Assembly: GCA_003168295.1 (NCBI GenBank)
Contig: PMST01000553.1
Location: forward strand, 5,164 to 13,625
Source: Actinomycetota bacterium
GTDB lineage: Bacteria > Actinomycetota > Actinomycetes > Streptosporangiales > Streptosporangiaceae
Direction: 5' to 3'
Length of the DNA: 8,462 nucleotides
Part shown: positions 5,143-8,462 of the stretch, piece after piece
Position numbering within the stretch: position 1 is the stretch's first letter
Layout: each line of letters starts with the position of its first letter
Program-made: the position numbers and the translations under genes
Notes under the pieces: generated by a model
The model's database searches: none
What the model was told of the DNA's origin: nothing
Seen by the model: only the letters and a program-made list of their open reading frames with translations

Positions 5143-5767
5143 TTCAGCGCCTGCGCTGCTGCCCGTCTTCCGGTCGCGGCTCCAAGCCGACATCCTGGCC
5201 GCGCTGCTTCTCAACCCCGATGAAGAATACAGCCTGACGGAGTTGGCTGAGCGTTTCCATGCTCCTCTCAGTACCGTGCATGGGGAGGTGAAGCGTCTGA
5301 CGGACGCGGCATTGCTGCGGCGACGCGATGTGGGACGCTCGGCGATGGTGCGGGCGAATCCGGATAACCGCCTGGTCAAGCCTCTGACTGAGTTGCTGCT
5401 CCTGTCCTGGGGGCCGCTGCAGGTCGTGGCCGAGGAGTTCGCGGGCCTGCCTGGGGCAGGCCGTGTCCTGATCTTCGGCTCCTGGGCGGCCCGTTACTAC
5501 GAGCGCCCGGGCAAGCCGCCGCATGACGTCGATGTCCTGGTTGTTGGCCGGCCGACCCGCGAGGATGTCTACGACGCCGCCGACCGGGCCCAGCAGCGTC
5601 TCGGGATGCCGGTCAACCCGGTGATCCGGACCGAAGATGCGTGGCGCCTGGCATCGGACCCGCTGGTCCAGCAGATCCAGTCCAGCCCGTTCGTGGAAGT
5701 CCTCGTGCCTGACGACAGCGGCATCTCCGGCCCCCTACCGGCCACTAGGCGGTCTGGCGATGCCTAG
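5135..5767 (+). CDS. Winged-HTH/nucleotidyltransferase (MNT) antitoxin-like protein
   Basis: The 210-residue product has two domains. Residues about 12-75 form an ArsR/MarR-like winged helix: LQADILAALLLNPDEEYSL, a recognition helix around PLSTVHGEVKRL (44-55), and a wing LLRRRDVGRSAMVRAN. Residues about 105-175 form a minimal nucleotidyltransferase domain with the Gly-Ser motif FGSWAARY (114-121) and the metal-binding DVDVLVVG (131-138, Asp131 and Asp133). In type VII toxin-antitoxin systems (MntA/HepT), MNT proteins add AMP to the HEPN partner and so block its RNase activity. The stop TAG (5765-5767) overlaps an ATG at 5760 that was the start of the HEPN gene, now separated by the IS at 5769. 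The stop lies within the duplicated target CCTAGA, so this protein was not altered. With its toxin gone it is probably an orphan regulator. The start at 5135 fits the promoter and palindrome. Confidence 0.85.
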   Translation: MRSSAPALLPVFRSRLQADILAALLLNPDEEYSLTELAERFHAPLSTVHGEVKRLTDAALLRRRDVGRSAMVRANPDNRLVKPLTELLLLSWGPLQVVAEEFAGLPGAGRVLIFGSWAARYYERPGKPPHDVDVLVVGRPTREDVYDAADRAQQRLGMPVNPVIRTEDAWRLASDPLVQQIQSSPFVEVLVPDDSGISGPLPATRRSGDA

Positions 5768-5768
5768 A
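5760..5768 (+). pseudogene. First three codons of HEPN toxin gene, cut off by IS
   Basis: ATG CCT AGA at 5760-5768 overlaps the end of the MNT gene (ATG at 5760, MNT stop at 5765-5767). Joining it to TGG at 7770 restores a continuous frame [15 protein letters not shown], the expected HEPN N terminus. The IS begins at 5769. Confidence 0.75.
5763..5768 (+). repeat. Target-site duplication, left copy (CCTAGA)
   Basis: CCTAGA directly precedes the left inverted repeat of the IS and recurs directly after the right one at 7764-7769. Six bp is within the range made by IS1634-family elements. Confidence 0.85.
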
Positions 5769-5796
5769 CCGAAGTTGCCGTAGCTCTCCGTAGGTA
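5769..5796 (+). repeat. Left terminal inverted repeat of IS
   Basis: This segment begins CCGAAGTT and pairs with the reverse complement of 7736-7763. The first eight positions are identical and later positions are mixed, with one gap. The inner boundary is approximate. Confidence 0.7.
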
Positions 5797-5889
5797 TTGC
5801 CTCCTGAACTGCCGTTTTGGTGAGATCCGGCCACGGAGTGTAGTCAGAAAATTGGCGTGTCGCTACCGAGATCTGCGTCGACTTGCCAC

Positions 5890-5895
5890 TATGAT
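5890..5895 (+). promoter_or_regulatory. Putative -10 box of transposase gene
   Basis: TATGAT is one base from the -10 consensus and lies 7 bases before the ATG at 5902, implying leaderless transcription. No convincing -35 box is present at the usual distance, which would keep expression low. Confidence 0.35.
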
Positions 5896-5901
5896 CAGGC
5901 T

Positions 5902-7686
5902 ATGACCGGAACCGGCGGGAAAGTCCACGTAGTCAGAGTGAGCAAGACCGGGTACGTGGACAAGCAGGGCTACGGCAAGGACTACTCCTCGGCCTACCTG
6001 CGCCGCACCTACCGCGACGGCGGCAAGGTCAAGAACGAGACCGTCGCCAACCTCTCCTCGCTGCCCGGCCACGTCATCGACCTGATCGACGCCGGCCTCA
6101 AAGGCCAGCAGCTGGTCCCCGCCGATGGGGCGGTCACCATCACCGGGGCGCTGCCGCACGGCCACGCCGCCGCCGTGCACGCCATGGCCGCCAAGCTCGG
6201 GCTGCCCGCCCTGCTGGGACCGGCCGGCCCGCACCGGGACCTGGCCCTGGCGCTGATCATCTCCCGCGTCGTCAAGCCTGGCTCCAAGCTGTCCACCCTG
6301 GCTTGGTGGGCCGACGCCACCCTCGGCGCCGACCTCGGCATCGCGGACGCGTCCACCGATGACATCTACGCCGCGATGGACTGGCTCGGGCACCGGCAGG
6401 ACGCGATCGAGGCCGGGCTGGCCCGCCGCCACCTGAACCCGCAGGCCAACTCGTCGAAGATGGCCCTGTTCGACCTGTCCAGCTCGTGGCTGGAAGGCAC
6501 GCACTGCCCGCTGGCCGCCCGCGGCTACTCCCGGGACGGCAAGAAAGGCACGCTTCAGATCGAGTACGGGCTGCTCACCGACCCCGACGGCCGGCCCGTC
6601 GCGGTCCGGGTCTTCCCCGGCAACACCGGCGACCCGGCCGCGTTCACCGCCATCGTGGACGTGGTCCGGAAGAAGTTCGGCCTGCAGGAGATGGTCATGG
6701 TCGGCGACCGCGGCATGATCACCAGCGCCCGGATCCAGGCCATGAACCAGCCCGGAGACGGGACGGCGCGGCCGGACACCTACGGGTGGATCACCGCGCT
6801 GCGCGCCCCGGCCATCCGCAAGCTGATAGCCGACGACGGCCCGCTCCAGCTCAGCCTCTTCGACCAGCAGGACCTCGCGGAGATCACCTCCGATGACTTC
6901 CCCGGCGAGCGGCTGATCGCCTGTCGCAACCCGGTCCTGGCCGCTGAGCGGGCCCGCAAACGGGAGGACCTGCTGGCCGCCACCGAGAAGCTGCTCGCCC
7001 CCCTCATCGCCCGCGTCCAGGCCGGCAAGCTCACCGGCGCCGGGCCCATAGGGGTGGAAGTGGGCAAGGTGATCAGCACGTACAAGACCGCCAAGCACTT
7101 CGAGGTCACCATCACCGATACCACCCTGGTCATCGAGCGCCGGCAGGACCGGATCGAGGCCGAAGCCACTTTGGACGGGTTCTACGTGCTGCGCACCCCC
7201 GTCCCCGCGCACGAGCTCGACGCGGCCGCCGTGGTCACCGCCTACAAGAACCTCAAATACGTGGAACGGGACTTCCGGCACATCAAATCCGACGACCTGG
7301 ACCTGCGGCCCGTGTTCCACCGGCTGGAGGAACGCGTCAGGGCCCACGTGCTGATCTGCATGCTCGCCTGCTACCTGACCTGGCACCTGCGCCGCGCCTG
7401 GGCCCCGCTGACCTACACCGACCAGAACCCGCCCAGGCAGGCCAATCCCGTCGCCCCGGCCCGCCGCTCCGCGGCCGCCCAGGCCAAGGCCTCCGGCCAG
7501 CACGACCCGGCCGGGCAGCCCTACCACAGCTTCCGCGGCCTGCTGGAACACCTGGCGACGCTGACCCGCAACCAGGTCCGGTACACCGGCACCCAGGTCA
7601 CCATCGCGATGCTCGCCGAGCCGACCAGCATCCAGCGGCAGGCCTTCGAGCTCATCGGCGTCCCGATCCCGCTGACCTTGAAGTAG
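5902..7686 (+). CDS. IS1634-family DDE transposase
   Basis: The intact 594-residue transposase is of the usual length for the family. The N-terminal 80 residues include VRVSKTGYVDKQGYGKDYSS and YLRRTYRDGGKVKNETVANL, the DNA-binding part. The RNase H-like catalytic core follows: first Asp at FDLSSSWLEG (Asp191), second at MVGDRGMIT (Asp269), and Glu455 in LKYVERDFRHIKSDDLDLRP, the C-terminal signature of the group, followed by VFHRLEERVRAHVLICMLACYL. A variable insertion domain lies between the second Asp and the Glu (about 290-430). It would cut and join IS ends at about 5769 and 7763. The ATG at 5902 is preferred over a GTG at 5857 because the family N terminus begins near KVHVVRV and a -10 box sits 7 bases before the ATG. 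A long open frame on the opposite strand is only a by-product of GC bias. Confidence 0.92.
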   Translation: MTGTGGKVHVVRVSKTGYVDKQGYGKDYSSAYLRRTYRDGGKVKNETVANLSSLPGHVIDLIDAGLKGQQLVPADGAVTITGALPHGHAAAVHAMAAKLGLPALLGPAGPHRDLALALIISRVVKPGSKLSTLAWWADATLGADLGIADASTDDIYAAMDWLGHRQDAIEAGLARRHLNPQANSSKMALFDLSSSWLEGTHCPLAARGYSRDGKKGTLQIEYGLLTDPDGRPVAVRVFPGNTGDPAAFTAIVDVVRKKFGLQEMVMVGDRGMITSARIQAMNQPGDGTARPDTYGWITALRAPAIRKLIADDGPLQLSLFDQQDLAEITSDDFPGERLIACRNPVLAAERARKREDLLAATEKLLAPLIARVQAGKLTGAGPIGVEVGKVISTYKTAKHFEVTITDTTLVIERRQDRIEAEATLDGFYVLRTPVPAHELDAAAVVTAYKNLKYVERDFRHIKSDDLDLRPVFHRLEERVRAHVLICMLACYLTWHLRRAWAPLTYTDQNPPRQANPVAPARRSAAAQAKASGQHDPAGQPYHSFRGLLEHLATLTRNQVRYTGTQVTIAMLAEPTSIQRQAFELIGVPIPLTLK

Positions 7687-7735
7687 CCAGAACGCCACCC
7701 GGAAAATCCAGCAAAATACCAGGTCAGACTAAGAA

Positions 7736-7763
7736 TCACCTGCCGAACTGGCCGTAACTTCGG
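7736..7763 (-). repeat. Right terminal inverted repeat of IS
   Basis: This segment ends AACTTCGG; read on the minus strand it begins CCGAAGTTACGG, matching the left end. It is followed immediately by CCTAGA. Confidence 0.7.
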
Positions 7764-7769
7764 CCTAGA
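7764..7769 (+). repeat. Target-site duplication, right copy (CCTAGA)
   Basis: This is identical to 5763-5768. It also supplies codons 2-3 (Pro-Arg) of the interrupted HEPN gene. Confidence 0.85.
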
Positions 7770-8051
7770 TGGACGCGAGGCGAGGCAGAGGTCGAGCAGC
7801 TAGTCGCGCACGGTGAACTGGAGCGAGACGCATACAGCGCTTATGTCCTCGCCTATGACGCCGCGCGGTTCGCCTGCATCGCCCTGCTCGCACAGCAAGG
7901 CTTGCGCGCCACGACGAGCGGCGAGATTGCCGCCCAGCTCTTCGTCGGCGAGGCCACCGTCAAGACACACGTCTCGCGGGTCATGACCAAACTCGGCGCC
8001 CGCGACCGGATCCAGGCCGTCGTGCTCGCCTACGAGAACGACATGGCCTAG
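7764..8051 (+). pseudogene. HEPN toxin fragment fused in frame to LuxR-type HTH end
   Basis: This is the continuation of the HEPN gene whose ATG is at 5760. The first part reads [17 protein letters not shown] then [20 protein letters not shown] and GLRATTSG, the N-terminal half of HEPN proteins that partner HTH-MNT proteins. Between GELER and [10 protein letters not shown] the family usually has about 30 more residues, so an internal deletion is likely. At about 7920 the frame passes without a break into [20 protein letters not shown] and [16 protein letters not shown], the last helices of a NarL/LuxR DNA-binding domain; its first helix (LTxREREVL) is missing. The HEPN RNase motif R-x4-6-H, which lies in the lost C-terminal half, is absent. 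The stop is TAG 8049-8051. Between the IS stop in this frame (7755) and the ATG at 7983 there is no usual start codon, so the fragment is probably silent. Without the IS it would encode a 96-residue chimera. Confidence 0.7.
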
Positions 8052-8191
8052 CAGCCCTGCGGGCCAGCGGCCGCTTCGGGTTGGCGTTCCGGCGCGGCCA
8101 GGTTCGTACCGGGTCACCACGTGCCGCGCGGCGGGATGCGGTGAGGCCCCGCAGTATGCAACCGGCAAGGTGCGGTGAGCGTCCAACCGGC
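8052..8191. other. Intergenic region before lipoprotein gene
   Basis: This holds a 9-bp direct repeat TGCGGTGAG (8137-8145 and 8171-8179), 34 bp apart, which could be a regulator site. No convincing promoter boxes or terminator are visible. Confidence 0.3.
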
Positions 8192-8462
8192 ATGAAGGCT
8201 GGAGACCTCACGCACCCGCTGACGGCCGCCCGCCCGCTGGCCCGGGCGGCCGTAGCGCTGGCATGCGCCCTGGCCATGGCATCCGGGCTAGCGGCCGCGG
8301 GCTGTGCGGGGTCGCCCGCCAGGGCAGGGTCGCCGGCCAGGACAGGCGCGCCGGTTCCGGCGGTCGCGATATCGCGGCTGACCGTGATAGGCGCCCGCGC
8401 GGCGAAAGCCAGCGGCGACACCGCCCCGCTGCAGATGACCGCGGTGCTGACGACGCACGCGA
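8192..8462 (+). CDS. Putative secreted lipoprotein, 3'-truncated by window edge
   Basis: Ninety residues are visible. The N terminus has a short charged region ending TAARPLAR, a hydrophobic stretch AAVALACALAMASGLAAA (19-36), and then Gly37-Cys38. The AAGC sequence is an acceptable though not ideal lipobox, since -3 is Ala rather than Leu. After Cys38 comes a low-complexity linker containing GSPAR twice, then ISRLTVIGARAAKASG and LQMTAVLTTHA, likely the start of the extracytoplasmic domain. The product is probably anchored to the outer face of the membrane; function unknown. The ATG at 8192 is chosen because it places a normal signal peptide. Ribosome-site support is weak (GGTGAG about 12 bases upstream). 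The gene runs off the window. Confidence 0.6.
   Translation, partial: MKAGDLTHPLTAARPLARAAVALACALAMASGLAAAGCAGSPARAGSPARTGAPVPAVAISRLTVIGARAAKASGDTAPLQMTAVLTTHA

Larger units (their letters stand above)
5769..7763 (+). mobile_element. IS1634-family insertion sequence, complete, 1995 bp
   Basis: The ends are imperfect terminal inverted repeats: the left end starts CCGAAGTTGCCGTAG and the reverse complement of the right end starts CCGAAGTTACGGCCAG. The outer eight bases are identical, with a further partial match (TCCGTAGGT against TCGGCAGGT) about 20 bases in. It is flanked by the 6-bp direct repeat CCTAGA and carries one intact DDE transposase gene (5902-7686). The element lies inside codons 3-4 of a HEPN gene. 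Intact ends, gene and duplication indicate a relatively recent insertion. Confidence 0.88.

Noticed and set aside
5863..7698. Long minus-strand open frame of 611 codons across the IS
   Set aside because: It mirrors the transposase gene and reads as Gly/Val/Asp-rich sequence without family motifs, the expected by-product of high third-position GC on the other strand.
7800..8421. Minus-strand open frames over the HEPN-HTH remnant and the lipoprotein
   Set aside because: They are complementary to plus-strand sequences with clear HEPN, LuxR HTH and signal-peptide features, and show no family motifs themselves.

Overview
The window looks like chromosomal DNA from a high-GC actinomycete, probably a filamentous soil lineage. 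Codon third positions are almost always G or C, several starts appear leaderless with a -10 box just before the ATG, and the protein families (HTH-nucleotidyltransferase, four-repeat WD40, IS1634 transposase, alanine-rich lipoprotein) are typical of that group. I cannot name the species. The stretch is an accessory region crowded with defence-type and mobile genes, many of them broken.

Layout. 1-569: end of an AbrB-like antitoxin gene, translationally coupled to a RelE/ParE-like toxin gene. 842-1918: a tyrosine recombinase that is open from start to stop but lacks about 40 residues of its N-terminal domain and carries about 100 foreign residues between its HxxR motif and its tyrosine, followed by a strong terminator hairpin. 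1919-2349: non-coding, dense in short perfect inverted repeats. 2350-3457: a TIR domain, a proline-rich linker and four near-identical WD40 repeats, knocked out of frame by one extra base near 3004, followed by a hairpin terminator. 3458-3904: non-coding, including a second copy of a 46-bp sequence also found upstream of the recombinase. 3905-4546: nitroreductase on the minus strand. 4547-5098: a frameshifted remnant of an unrecognised gene. 5135-5767: a winged-HTH/nucleotidyltransferase (MNT) gene whose promoter and start codon lie inside a perfect 10-bp inverted repeat. 5769-7763: a complete 1995-bp IS1634-family element with imperfect terminal inverted repeats and a 6-bp CCTAGA target duplication. 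7764-8051: the rest of a HEPN gene, fused in frame to the end of a LuxR-type HTH domain. 8192-end: start of a lipoprotein gene.

The most instructive part is 5099-8051. Removing the IS and one copy of the target duplication restores an ATG at 5760 that overlaps the MNT stop codon and leads straight into the HEPN frame. The locus was therefore an autoregulated MNT-HEPN (type VII-like) toxin-antitoxin operon. The IS landed after the third codon of the HEPN gene, leaving the MNT protein whole. The HEPN gene had apparently also lost its C-terminal half by fusion to a response-regulator fragment. With the AbrB/RelE pair and the TIR-WD40 gene, three conflict-type modules lie within 8 kb, interspersed with recombinase and IS sequences, which suggests a decaying defence island.
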